Below are positions 22,160-35,000 of a DNA stretch of 64,000 bases, in pieces. Made by a program: the position numbers and the translations under genes. Position 1 is the first letter of the stretch. Every line of letters begins with the position of its first letter. This stretch comes from Sphagnum magellanicum. Its lineage: Eukaryota; Streptophyta; Sphagnopsida; Sphagnales; Sphagnaceae. The stretch covers positions 8,953,061 to 9,017,060 of the forward strand of contig CM038912.1 in the NCBI GenBank assembly GCA_021904315.1, given 5' to 3'. The notes under the pieces are model-generated. The model ran no database searches. It was not told the origin of the DNA and was given only the letters and a program-made list of their open reading frames with translations.

Positions 22160-22410
22160 GAGCTCTTCTAAGCTTTGGAGATGGAGTGAGTAGGAAATGA
22201 GGTGAGGGAGGCAGGAGGGTGGAGGTAGGTAGGAGGGAGGGAAGTAGGTAGGAGGGGGGGAGTAGGTAGGAGGGGAAAATTTTGGGGCAGAGAAGGGGGC
22301 TGAAAAATCCTTGGGCAAGGCAAGAGGATGTGTTTTTGGTTCATCCCCAAAACAGCTTGAACGGCCTCATCCTGAACTGGGGCATTGGTGGCTGTTGTTT
22401 CACTCCAGCC
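22160..22410 (-). mobile_element. Terminal region of a third MULE-family element (zinc-finger-side type end)
   Basis: On the reverse strand, 22410-22348 matches the left TIR of the large element closely (GGCTGGAGTGAA, CCACCAATGC, CCAGTT, GATGAG, GGCCGTT). The match continues through CTCTGCCCCAAAATTTT and the CTACCTACC pyrimidine tract to CACTCCATC at about 22180. The element extends left from 22410. I found no left end with a matching flank (ATAGGGCAT follows 22410), so it is probably truncated or its other end is unrecognisable. Confidence 0.7.
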
Positions 22411-25400
22411 ATAGGGCATCAAATGCGTAACTGGGATGAAATTTTACGAAACGAAATAATTGGGACCCAAACTAGGTTTCCCACCAAACTGAGTTTCATC
22501 CTATCTTTCCTTTTTCCTGAGCGCCTCCACTACTGCTGCATATATTTTCATTGCTCCTACCTGTACAACTACTGTAGTTAGGTACTCTCGAACATTGTGC
22601 ATGAAATGCTGAGTTTCAGCATTTCATCCTGAGATTTAATAAACTTTCCTTACTTTGTGGATATCACTGAAAGAGAGGGTGACTTCATGGATAACTTTAT
22701 TATGTGAGAGTACACTGCCTCTTTCTGCAAGATGGCAGTCTCCAGTAAACTGATGCGCAACAACATTTGCCCTCTATGGAAGGAAACCACTGGGAGCCCA
22801 GAGGACCAAAATCAAAATACTTTGGACTACGGTTTTTCTGAGGACAATACAACGAATGCTGCACCCAACTGCAGAATGTCATAACCACTAAGACCCTGTG
22901 AGAATGTAAGTGACATTACAGTACATGTTTAGGGTTTAGGGTTTAGAACTGGCCCAAAGGGCTTCACAGGTCTGAGCCTGAGTGACATGGGCAAGAACCT
23001 GTGAACCCCAAAGGGGGCCATTAACCTGCATAAAGGGTTTTTGAATAAAATAAAGAGCTTGCCAACCTGGGGAGTGGGTTAAAGTTAGTGAACCCCTCCC
23101 GCCAACCTGGAGAATGGGTTACACTCTACAAACCAACTGCCAGACAGATCCACAGGTAGCTTATAAGCACACTAAAACTACAAAGGACTTCTTTTCAAAA
23201 TGCTTTACTGTAGGGAGCAAAGTTTTTCATTCTTCCAACAAGCAATAAACTTTTTTCAATTGGTCCAATGAATTTGGCAACACACTTGCTATCTGATTAG
23301 AGTATCACCGCATACATATGGAATACAAAAGAGGCCAAGCTATGTCAAAGGCCTATGCTAAGGTGAAAACCTCTAGGTAGCCTAGGATAAAAGCTAGGTG
23401 GCCTAAGGTGTAAAGTGTAGGGTAACCTATGAAATAGATGCACTACTTACCTTTCCTTATTTCTAAAGTAAAAATCCCTGATTTGTTAATAAAATGTCAT
23501 GATTTTTTATTGGCTGTTGGTAATTTGTTTGGTAATTGAGCTTTGATTTTGGGTCCTTGATGTTGCCTTCGCATTTTAAGTACAAGATTACTGAGTGGAG
23601 TTTTGCTTTCTTGGAACAAAGGATGAACTTTCCTTCAATTGCTCCAATGAGTGTTTGGGCAGGTTTGCAGTTTAGGGTTTTTGCTCCTTGTTGGAAAATT
23701 GACATTTGATTGTTTGGGTCATTTCTTTTTGCCTTTGCATTTCATTCACTATTGTTGTCTTCTCTTGGAGTAAAGTTTGTCAGGTTTATTTCACTTTTGT
23801 TTTGAGCTAATTTTCCGGTTCCTGAGCGCACTCATCTGTCCCCAAGTGGCCAGTCATGTCCTGTTAGCATCTTGCTTCTTATGAAGGGCTGAAAGACAGT
23901 GAGCTTTTCCTACAACCCTTGCACATGCTCCCTCTTCCTCTTTCTGCATCATGTCTTAAAGACTGGAAGAAGCATTGTAAGTAAGTAGGTAGGTATATGA
24001 GTACACACACAAGCAAGTGAGGAGAATCAGAGAATGAGTAATGCTATCATAGAATCTAGAATACAGAACTCTGGGTTGTCAGCACAATGAACATGAGGAC
24101 TTTAGGTAACTGAAACATGGACTTGAATGCTCCATTTTTTTGGGGGGAGTAGGTGGTACATATAGGGGGTTTTTTTGGGTGGGTGATGGGTTTTTTCATC
24201 AAACTAAGGATAATAAGCTCCAATGACAATCTTGGAGCATTTAGCATTGAGCTTGCATCTAGACGTTTGGGGATCCATCCTAGAGCATCCAGACACTTCC
24301 AAACCCAGTTGACCATTGTCAACTATGGAGACCTAAAATTCATAAATGGGTTCCAGAGTTATGGAAGCAATCACAGGATTTCAAGAATGATTCGAAGTCA
24401 ATCACCATGAATTGAGCTTTAACATGTTCGGGATCTTGAAATCAATCACCATGTAATGAGCTTTAATATGTTTGGGATCTTGAAATCAAGGGAGGGTAAT
24501 ACTAAGCAGTTACTTGAAGATAAACACCATGAGAGTGTCTGCTTTCATGTGCACAATCTGGAATTAGAGGGAGCCCATTAACAAGCAGCCCATTGCAAAC
24601 TGGATTTCCCATTTTATGATGGGTTCTAATAAAATCATGAGAAATGATGGAATCCTGTAAAATGGGTTAGCTGATTTGTGCGCAGGAAGGAAGGGGAAAA
24701 TTCCCAAAATAAGAGGAGGTAGTAGAGTCCACCTCTGCATTTTGATAATGTACAATGTACCTCACCCATTAGGATTTACCCATTGTAAAGCACAAGGCAA
24801 TGTTATCACAATTGCAAAGACCTTTGAGAAAATCCCACAGTGTATGTATGTATTATTTAGAGGTACCTGTGACCCCAGAACACATTGGTTCCAAGTTCAA
24901 ACTAAAGTAGCATCCAACAAGCCTACTACACCACTGATGCAATGTTCTTCCCTCTGGGCAGAGCCAAAATTTGCAATATCCCACACTCACAAGCAGCAAA
25001 GGTTATTCCATTTTCCAATAAACCACAATTCATCAAATCATTAATCTGATTGTATACACATAACAAGAGGTGAAGAAATAGAAAAACCAGCAATTTAGTT
25101 TGTACCTAGCAGTAGTGAAATCATCCAAACGAACAAAAATCATTTGGAACCTATGATGATCATGGCCTTCAACAAATAATTTGTAGAACCTCACTACTAT
25201 TCTGCTGCTGATTAATTGCCAAGAATCTAGAGGTGGCCCAAAATTAACTTACTGAAAACTTAACCCTGTACTACATAAGATTGAGAACTCATAAGGGTAC
25301 ATTCACGAAGCCAAGGTTTTGGATGTCCAGATACTGGCAGGCATAGCATTAAAAGATAACAAGAGCATTGTTTCCATAGTGATGCAAAATTTTGCCTGAT

Positions 25401-25620
25401 CATCTTCTGAAATCAAGTGTCACATAGAGGTATTATGTATACACTGCTTCTAACTCCGCACAATTTATGCTGCCCTTGATTGATTGAAGCCCTCAGTCTA
25501 AACTACACCTAAATACAACACACTGCAACAAGAACGCCCAAGTTGAAAGACATGGAAGGAATAATACCCTCAAGTCCCAACTATAACATTACAAGAAGCA
25601 GAGGACAGTATACAACAGTA
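22411..25620. other. Intergenic region of moderate GC
   Basis: No recognisable gene. A short (TTTAGGG)3-like tract lies at 22926-22946. Several short open frames lack any recognisable motif. Confidence 0.55.
24392..24496. repeat. ~52-bp tandem pair
   Basis: Two copies of a GAAATCAATCACCATG/GAGCTTTAATATG unit, one after the other. Confidence 0.85.
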
Positions 25621-26185
25621 TGACCTTCATGACCAAAAGGCATTTATTTGGAATCTACATCTGGAGAAAGAATTCTTTTGTGCAATGACGTATACACACA
25701 AACTATTCACTCTGTAGAACATGTTGAGGATGTCTTCATCTGCAAACAGCTGAAACACATCACCACCACCACCACCACCACCACAACACCTGATATTGCT
25801 GTCCACCAGATTCCTATCTCAAACACCCCCTTCTGGTTCACTCCAACTATTCACACCCAGTTATCCTGTCTCTCAAACCATCCCTTGAGGATTTTAATCT
25901 GCATCCTTCTAATTGCGTCATTCCTATTCAGTTCTTCTGGCACTGCTGTAGATCTCTTCTCTCTTCATTTCTCTCCCTTCAGAACCTTTTGAATATTTTT
26001 AAGTCCAAACACTCTCACAGGGCCTAGCACGTTTAGAGTCACTAATCAGAAGAGACCAGGCTCTAATGTGCTCTATGACTCTTATATGTCCCTCCTCTTG
26101 GTCCCACAGACTATGGGCTGTAATGATAGGACAACCAAATCTTAGTCTTTGCTCACTCTCAGAATTCAGATTCCCTGGTGCTGGT
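25621..26185 (-). other. Probable 3' UTR and downstream region of the EF-hand/TPR gene
   Basis: Follows the stop codon on the minus strand. An AATAAA-like word on the minus strand occurs near 25645. A (CAC)n microsatellite lies at 25761-25784. Confidence 0.45.
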
Positions 26186-29100
26186 TTAAGTCACAGGCTG
26201 AGCAGGTACAGCTGTTAACCCCTTCTTGGACCTAAACAACTTGAACCGGTCCAATATGTCAGCTTCATTACTGTACTCCTTGAAGACATACTCTTCCAGT
26301 TTTACATCAGCTGGCACCTTCCCCTCACTGTAACAGGTTGGACACAGGCTGAAGTTCTTTGTGATTTCTTTGAATCGAGGCCCCATAATGACATAATTAC
26401 AAGTTGCACACGTGACCCCAGTGTGCCGTACACGGTCTCCAGTCTCAAGCTTCACCAGTGTGTTCAATATGCCGAATCCCCAGTTAGTGTCATCAAACAT
26501 GATGAGAAACTCTGGGTATGAAACTTGTACCTTGTCCTCATCTCCATGTACCTCTGCAAGCTCACTTGTCCCCTGCAGAGGCTAGCAATGTTAGCAAAAG
26601 AAAAGAAGTCATCCATGAACGTCCCTGTTGATGTAATTGACAAATGAAGGGACCTTGCCACTTTGAAGAATGCTAAGAAGGGAAGGACATGTTAAGATTT
26701 CAAAGGGCCTGTGGGAATGTACCTGGTCTGGAAGATAAATGGCACGTAGGTACTTGATGTAATTTTTGGCATCTGTGTTAGGAATAATGCCCTCTCTTCC
26801 AGATGGGGCATGCCATTTCAGAATATCAAAGACTAGACGCTTCCTCTTTTCAGTTGACCCTGCACACAGTGGGGCCAGCACTGCAAAGAACATTCCAGCA
26901 TCCACTCGAACAGCTGACCCTGTAGGGTCCAGCACAGCTATGATTTTTTCATTAATCGCCCTCATTGCACCCTGCAAACCATTGCACTAGTGTTCTCAGA
27001 CACAGTGAACCTCACCACAGACCATTCAAATTTCAGCATCTGAAAATGTAGTCCATTTCCCTCAGTAATCATGTGACACTAAATGGGCCTGAATCTGTCT
27101 TGACATTTACCTGGAATGTGTCTGGAGTTAGAAATCCAAGAAGTTGATGCAAACTCTTTTCAAGCTCCTTTTTTTCAACCTTGTTGTCATTTGTAATGGC
27201 AGGAGACCTGGAAGATGCTTCTTTGAAATACTTTGTTTCAATTTCCCTCCTCAAATCACCCACATCACAGCGATATAGGCGAGTGTGTTTTTGAAACTTG
27301 CGTATGTTAAGAGCACATGCAAGGAACTCACGTGCAGTTGTATTGCTCTGTGGTGCTGGTCGAAACCTCGCATTCTCCACTATCACAAATAAGGAGTCAA
27401 CATCTGATTCATTCAACAGGGAACCATGAGAGATTATTCCCAAGACCTTGAAATGTAGAAACACAGTCACTTCAAGATCCTGGCCTTCAGTTACAGGTGC
27501 AACCCTACACTAGCTTCAGTTAAAGTTCAGCTGGGTCTTCTTAAGGGACACAACTTTTCAACATGTGATATCCATGTGCAGGTTAGATCACATACATTTA
27601 GAGACAGAATCAGGCAAAACAGGAATATAGAGAGGGCAGTGCCAAAAGACTCAAAACTGACTATTCAACATCTCTAACGAAAACTCACCAGCTATACTGC
27701 TACGTCGGCCAGTGGCACTTTGTTCAGCACTTGCAATGGCTGAGGTAAGATCCTTAGGCCGCTTCTGCATCTGCTTCAAATGCATTATGGCATCGTAGAG
27801 CTCCACCCGGTTAGTCATCTTGAAGGCTTCCTTGAAAGCTTTCCTGGCTTCTTCATAGTCACCAGCTCCCAACAGAGAAACTGCTCTATTCAATTGTGCC
27901 CTCCATTCCCCTGGCTTCAATGCAAGCACCTTCGCATACATCTCTGCAGCATCTCCATACCTGCAACATGTGCATACATAATAAAGCAATGTTTGCTCTA
28001 ACAATAAGCACCATACATGACCACCCCTGAATGTGAGAAAAATCAAACTTTCCTCTTTGTCCCACCCTGCATGATCTTGCACTTCTGGAAGTGAAAACTT
28101 TAAGAAAGAAGCTATACACTGTCTGCCCACACATTCAAACTATTGTCACTGTTCTGCTCTAGCTGCACAACAACCAATAAGGTTTTACAAGAGCTAACTG
28201 AATTCTGCTGATATAAATTCATGTATTCCAGCAGAATGATTCAGGTTCCATTTTACCTCCCGGAGTCTTTCAATAAGCCACCAAGATTATAAAGTGCATC
28301 GTGATGGTTAGGGTTCAAATCAATTGCTTTTTGGAACTCCTGAATGGCCTTGTCATCATCAGCCTGTGCATGTAGTGCTGACCCAAGATCACAATGAGCA
28401 TCTGCATAGTCAGGCTTCAGGACTAGAGCTTCTACAAGACATTGCTCAGCTGCACGGTATTCCCCCAAACCATAAAGGGCACTCCCAAGAAGCTTGAGTG
28501 CACGATAATGTTTAGCATTCAGAATTGCAGCCTCCCGATAGTGGTAACAAGCACCTATGAGCATTCCCTCTCCTTCTAAAGCAATGCCAAGATTGACATG
28601 GACCTGGGAGACAACAGAGAGGCATCAATCTAATGACCTAAAAGCCTAGCAAACAGAGCATATTTTGCAGTCATTAGTCTCAAATACCATTCCACAATCA
28701 CAACCAACACTCATCATCATATCTCTCTCACCTAGAATTGGCATATGCTTTACAGAGCTGTGTTTACAATGATAAGCAAACTACAACATTTTTAAAAAAA
28801 AGCTTGCTGGACCCCAAGAATGTAAATCTCTCCCAGCAACCTATGAGCACATAACACTTATACAGGTTTTAACAGATGCTAAAAGATCACCTATTCATCA
28901 GTGTCCTTAAACTAAAAGACAAAAAGACAAAGAACTCAACAGGACTTACCTGTGGAAGGAGGTCTTTCCACTGCACACTATTTGCCTCCCCTGCCTCCAG
29001 AGCAACCCTGTATTTCTTTTCCGCATCCACATATTTCCCAAGTGAGTAGTAAGCATTTCCCATCAAAAAGGGGGCCCGGACATCCTGTGGTTTCAGCCGC

Positions 29101-29960
29101 TCTGCAAGGTCGAAGCTTTTGATAGCCTCTTCATACCAGTGGTGCTCAAGAAGGCAACGGCCCATAGCCATGTGACGATCAAAAGCTTGATCTGGTGTCT
29201 GAACTTTACCTGCTTTCTCCCGAAACTCCGCAAGACTCTTCTTGAAAGCTGCAGATTCAGAACCTAGTTCATCCTCCCGTCTTCGCCTGTCAAAACCTTC
29301 TCCCTTATCAACTCCATCCTCCCAGTCTGCTGCTGCTGCTGCTGTGTCTACCCCATTCAGACCTCCTCCTCCTTTCTTCTCATCCCTTTGTTTCCGCTGC
29401 TTGGCCTCATATCGTTTCAAGTTAAGCTCTAGATCCTCGATCAAGCCCCATGTCTCATCATATGTGATGCCATGGTTTGGAGACCTGGCCCATGCTCCTA
29501 CATTCGACGACCTTTTGACCATATTGCCTGAGGTTTCATCAGCAATGGATGGGGTTGGAAGCCTAGATCCTGAACCACTGAGGTCTACACGAGAGTTGGT
29601 CTTTGTATCAGCTGACTGTAACTCATCGTTTCCATCCCCTGCAATGGAAGCCGACGCCAAATGCAGTCCTAGGGCATCAAAATCCCTATCCACATCTCCA
29701 GCTCCATCATCATAGGTCCTCAACAGACCTTCAAAGCTTAGTCCCTTCTGACCTTCAATGAACTCCCCGTATGTCCTGAAAACCTCGTCCAGTATGGCCT
29801 CTATCTGATCTTTGCTGAACTTCACTCGGGGGTTGACAGCAATCACAAGCGCTGCCATTTCATCTCGATTCAGGCAGCCATCTCTGTTGCTATCGAACTC
29901 ATTGAAGATCCCGCGAACTTTTTGTGCTCGTATACTCAATCCTTGACCGGTTTCTGACAT
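26186..29960 (-). CDS. EF-hand and tetratricopeptide-repeat protein (6 exons, 879 aa)
   Basis: Predicted exons are 29960-28950, 28603-28257, 27960-27689, 27484-27111, 26971-26723 and 26572-26186. All five introns (346, 296, 204, 139 and 150 bp) have GT..AG ends and matching phases. A canonical EF-hand loop, DSNRDGCLNRDE, lies at residues 23-34. A Ser/Gly-rich linker follows, then TPR units from about 260 to 515 (pattern ALKLLGSALYGLGEYRAAEQ), and a C-terminal region with two CxxC pairs (806/809 and 828/831) like a ZZ-type zinc site. This order matches the Arabidopsis calcium-binding tetratricopeptide proteins At1g05150/At2g32450, which are of similar size. A Ca2+-responsive scaffold is the family expectation; partners are unknown. 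The start is the first in-frame ATG, as a longer frame upstream has no ATG. It looks intact and is probably a single-copy host gene. Confidence 0.9.
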
Positions 29961-30830
29961 TTCTGAGGCGCTGTTCAGAGAACCCTCAGACAGTTGGAAA
30001 AGCAAGTAAAAATCGCTTCAGCAAACCAAAACCATGCGCAAGCGAGCGTCTCCACCGACAATATTATACTGCGTAGATAGACGTCGCTGGAGAAGGAGGA
30101 GGAGGAGGCGATAGAAGTATAAACCTGTGAGAAAAAATCCAAGCGAGGTACAAACTGTCGAACACTGAAGATGGAGAAACGAGGAGCACTCCACCACTAC
30201 TTGTACTTGCTTCTCTGCCGTGCATGTATGTACTGGAGTAAATACTCAGAGAACTGAGAACAACACAAGTAGTATTAATGAAACCGAAGGAAACGAAGAG
30301 CTAGCGGACAAAGGACTCGGAAAAAAACGGCATATCCTCAAACACCCAAAGAGGAAAACAAAACACGGAACTCCACAATTCCGGATCAAGCAACTCACGC
30401 AGAAGAACAAGAAGAATGCAGGAGGGAAACCAGCATGATTTAAAGAGCAGAATACAGACAAGCCAGGAATCACGGCGGAAAAGCAGAAAGCAAGATAAAA
30501 AGCACACATTCAAAACCCCCAGGAAAGAAACAGAAAAATAAACTCACACAGTCGGACAAATCACCTGCTACGAAGACAAAAAGAGTTCAGATACTTACGA
30601 TGCGAGAGACTGATAAAAAAAAGCGCAGAAATGAGAAGAAGAACAAGAAGCCACCGGCGAGGCGATGGAAACAGCAGCAGCAGCAGCAGCGACAAACGCA
30701 GCAGATCCGGCGCAAGAGAACAGAAGCGAAGAGAAGCGCACGCACAACAAGAGGAAGCTCATCGGAGAGGAAGGAGATCCGGGGGAGGTCAGGGTCGCAA
30801 CAGAGCGGATTAGCGCTAATTAATCTCGTT
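29961..30830 (-). promoter_or_regulatory. 5' leader and likely promoter of the EF-hand/TPR gene
   Basis: GC-richer sequence upstream of the start, with purine-rich blocks and a CAG run at 30672-30690 (+). Open frames on either strand here are low-complexity. The transcription start cannot be fixed from sequence. Confidence 0.45.
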
Positions 30831-31860
30831 TAGAGGGAGATTAACTTAATTAATGACCGAAGCTGTCACTTGAAAACAGGAATCGGTCCTTTCCGCTTCA
30901 CGCTGATCCCAATCACTTTTAATTAAGTAATTAGGTGTTTTTCTAATTAATTAGTTTCTGAAATTAGCTTAATGATTGATAGGTAGATTCTGGTACGTAA
31001 TCGGCCGCCAATAATGACTGGTGAAAACAAAAAAATATTCCATCATGTGAAATTTGCGAAAGTTACCGCGTTCCCAGCACCACCGCCAATCAATCACGCA
31101 CGCCCATTCAGTAAAGGCCACCCTATCTGGACCTCATTTACTAGTTACCGCGCTCACATCCATGGCCGGCTTTGACCTGGGTACCCTACTCTGGTTAGTT
31201 AGTTAGTTAGTCGAACACAAGACCTGAATTCCCAAAACTGCCCCATTCAAGGTCTTTTATACATCAAAATCTACTAAAAAATAAGAAGTTGCAATTTTGT
31301 TTGAGAAAGAGAGGAGAAAACTTATGAGGAAGCAATGTTTTTTTTAAAGAATTAAATTTAATTAATAAATAAATTTAGTTTAAATTTCACCATTTGGTGA
31401 TTTTTTTTTCAAATAAATATTTTGTCCAATATTTTCCTTTTTCAAGAAAAAACAATTGCCAAAAAAATTTCTAAAAATCACCATCTTTCTACACACTGTT
31501 CAAGCAAGTAGCCAAGATTTTAAAAGGACTTTCATAAATTTTTACTTACATAGCTGGTCTATAGCCAAACATGGCTAAATCTCCTTTGTGAATGATCGCC
31601 AATGTGAAAACATCACAAAATTGAAAAATCAATTAAATAAATAAATAATTGTGCGGAAGGGCGTTTTCCTTCATTTACAGTAGAAATATTAACAAGGGTA
31701 AAGTGCCCTTCACATACCCTAAATCAATTATACCACTTCTTTTACCTAAGACTTAGGGTCCTTTCTTTTGTCCCTTGCATTTCCCTTCTCTTTTTTTTTT
31801 GTTTCCTTTTCTTGGTTGTGTTTGGCAATATTATCCCTAGTTTTGAAGAAAACCTTTAAA
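30831..31860. other. Intergenic region
   Basis: No gene. A short TTAGTTAGTTAG run lies at about 31193-31211. A copy of the palindrome-bearing repeat lies near 31545-31610 (minus). Confidence 0.6.
31545..31610 (-). repeat. Dispersed palindrome-bearing repeat, copy 1
   Basis: The reverse complement reads GATCATTCACAAAGGAGATT followed by TAGCCATGTTTGGCTA, a near-palindrome matching the copies at about 38395-38485 and 54820-54885. Confidence 0.6.
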
Positions 31861-31865
31861 AATAC

Positions 31866-32045
31866 ATAGTTTATTATGTACATTGAGGTTATTATGAAAA
31901 GTTTAAATGTACATAGTTTATTATGTACATTGAAGTTATTAGTTTATTATGTACATTAAGGTTAATAAGTTTATTATGCACATTGAGGTTATTATGAAAA
32001 GTTTAAATGTGCATAGTTTATTATGTACATTGAGGTTATTATGTT
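31866..32045. repeat. ~30-60-bp tandem repeat
   Basis: Six copies of AGTTTATTATGTACATTGAG, several followed by GTTATTATGAAAAGTTTAAA. Confidence 0.9.
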
Positions 32046-35000
32046 TATGAAATGCATATGTGAGGGTGGAGCATTGAACCATGGCAATTTGCAAGGAATG
32101 AATAATTGGTTGAGGCTAAGATCTCAAAGCAAGAAAGAGTTGTAGAAGAGATCCATTCCCAACTATCATTCATGCCAAAGGGCAAAGGCACACTTTAAAA
32201 CCATAAGCAAGGATATTATTCAAGATTAAGGTGAGATTGTCACCATTACTCAAGACTAATTTGTTTGATTAGAAGAATGTACATAACAACATAGTATGTT
32301 CCTAGTTGACATTGCATGTTACTATGTCAAGAGGTGTCATAACACCAAAACCAACCCTATCTACCTATGGTAGTATATTTTGACTCATATTAATTAGTTA
32401 TGGACCCCCTTCAAAAACAAATTCATTTTGTGATGGGCATCTTTGATTGGCCCATCAACAAAAATAATAATAAAGTTTTCTAAAATAGATATCTTCTAAT
32501 CTCCTCCTTTGGGTTGCGTTTATATATAGAGGTTACAAGAGTAGAACTTAGGAAAAAGGATACGGGATAAAGTGAGGAGCTATTGGGAACATGTTGGGGA
32601 ACACATTGAGAACTTGGGGAATGTTGGAAACCCATTGGAAAATTGATGAGAACACATTGGGAACAACAAAAATCCAATGCTTCCACCCTCCCCCCAAAAC
32701 AAACCGAAAAAAAAAACATGGATGCCTTGGATGGATGCTACTTCACTTCATTGGCAACAAGAACTTTTTTGCATAATTGTGTTCTTTGCCATTTTTCATC
32801 GAGGCTAACTAGAAAGGCCATGAACTATGGGTGTACATTAAGGAAAGTTTGTTTGTTTTCTTTGTCATGTTGAAATCTCCCAAACCATGGGGGTCATGTT
32901 GAGTGAGGGGTACACCAAAATGATTTGGTAAGGTTCAGACCTACAATGCAAGAGTTATTGAATTATTTTTTTAATTATCAACAAAATATTCAACAAAATC
33001 AAAAATAAATATTTTAGGGAAATTGGGGTAAATTATTGGTACTTCTTGAAAGTCTTGGATTAGTGGGATTTTGTGAAGGTGATTGTTGTTAACATACATT
33101 GAAGGAGAATCATGCCTAAAGTCGATTCTTGAACTACGGCCAAAGTATTTAGTTTACATGCCCCACAATTACAAGGAATGGTAGTCAATTAACGATTGCC
33201 AAATGGCCATGTTGAAGGTTCAAAGCTCATTTTTGATCTCCTTTGATTATAACTAAGCTTTTGTGATGTTGATAGATAGCAAGTATATATATATATACAT
33301 ATATGTATGTATATATATGTACACACATGATGTTGGTGATGTGTCATAGGTTTGATTAGCCATCAATAATCATGTTTGGGGGAAAACAAATTAATTACAT
33401 CCTAGGTGACAAATCGTCTTCACAATTTACAAAATAAAAATAATATTAAAATTCCAAACATCGGACTGACCTATTGAAAATTTCAACATAAATTTTTTAC
33501 ATCATTTTTTTTCTTTTTTTTAAATATATATAAATTGCCATATAAACTAGCACATTGGTCAAAACGAACACAACAACTTTCAATCAAAATGAACATGACA
33601 CATTTTAGTCACATTGAGTATGATTGACTTATTGGAACTACATGTTGTAAATGATTGGTCTTTTTTTTTTCCAAGTTCAAATGTGTTGATGTTTGTTTAG
33701 ATTGAAATTTTAGTCAAAACTATAGGGACAAGGACATAATTTATTGTAATTATCAAAATGTTTCAATATTATATTTAAAAACTAGAACCCTATGGTCAAG
33801 GAAAAAAGCTTTGGATAAATCCAAGATTATATATAATGTCAATTTAGAGATTTTATAATTCATATAATTCATATCTTTTTCAAACATAATTCTTACTTTA
33901 ATTATTTATACCTATGATTTATATCATAAAATGAAATAAATGAATAAAATAAATAATTTCTGTTATTTTTAAACATCTACAATGGCAAAGAATGTATTGT
34001 AATATTTTAAATAATTTTACCTGAAAAATTTATAATGATTTTTTTCAATATAAATTTTATAATCATTTTTTAAAAAATTGGAATATATTATAATAATTAA
34101 ATTAATCCCTAAATTTTAATTTTATGATCCTAAATGTAATCTTTGAATAAGGTTTCAAACTAAGCAATATCCTCCCCCACCCCCCTCCTGCCCCCCCCTT
34201 TATTTCTCTCATATGTTCTAATATGATTTTCAATAGTTCATCATTATTTTATGTCAATCTCAAAATTTGATTTTATTAAATAACATGGACATGAAAAAAA
34301 ACACATTTCAATATGTATTTTCGTGTCCATGTAAATGGCTAAGGGAAAGGAGTGAGGGAGGTAGGGTTGAAAAATGTAGTCATTTTAATTGATAATTAAT
34401 AATAATATTGTTTTGAATATCATAATTACACCATTACATAAACTCATTGAAACCATAGACTCTAAATAAATCCAACAAAGATTATTGCATGAACAAGTTA
34501 AACATTTTCAATATTAGCAAGTGTGAGGTTCAATTAGAAGTTGAAAATAGGTTGGAGGTACATTTTTTGGTTATCCTATGTCTCTTCAATTGGGGCTAGG
34601 CAACCATGGTTTGTTGGCTTCTATTAATTTGAACCTATAACACTCCAAAAAAAAAGGACCAACTATGTTACTTTACTAGAATGCACATTTATTTTCAAAT
34701 TGGTTCATTACACTAAAGAGTAGGAAACATCCTAATACTCCTAAATCTCGAAATGGGAATCCATTTAAGAATGTTGGGACTAGTGTTAAACAAACATCAA
34801 TCTTTTACTTTAATCTACTAGCCTTCGTTCAAATCAATTATCACAATTCTACTTTTCCCCCAACTCATTTCCCTTTATCATGTCCTAACTTTACTAATGA
34901 GCCCAAGACTAAGTTTACAATATAATAATAAGATTTGTCCTTAAGAATTCAAAGTAACATCATGAAATGATTGTTCACATTATAGTTCAAGAACAAAAAA

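Noticed and set aside
14706-22410. A single element running from the left-type end at 14706 to the right-type end at 22410
   Set aside because: The flanking 9-mers do not match (AATCAACCA versus ATAGGGCAT) and no GGTATTGCA arrays or transposase lie between, so I kept the two ends separate.
22926-22946. True telomere or chromosome end
   Set aside because: Only about three TTTAGGG units in the interior of ordinary sequence. It is an interstitial tract.
29242-29715. 157-codon frame on the plus strand
   Set aside because: Antisense shadow of exon 1 of the EF-hand/TPR gene, with low-complexity Ser/Pro composition.
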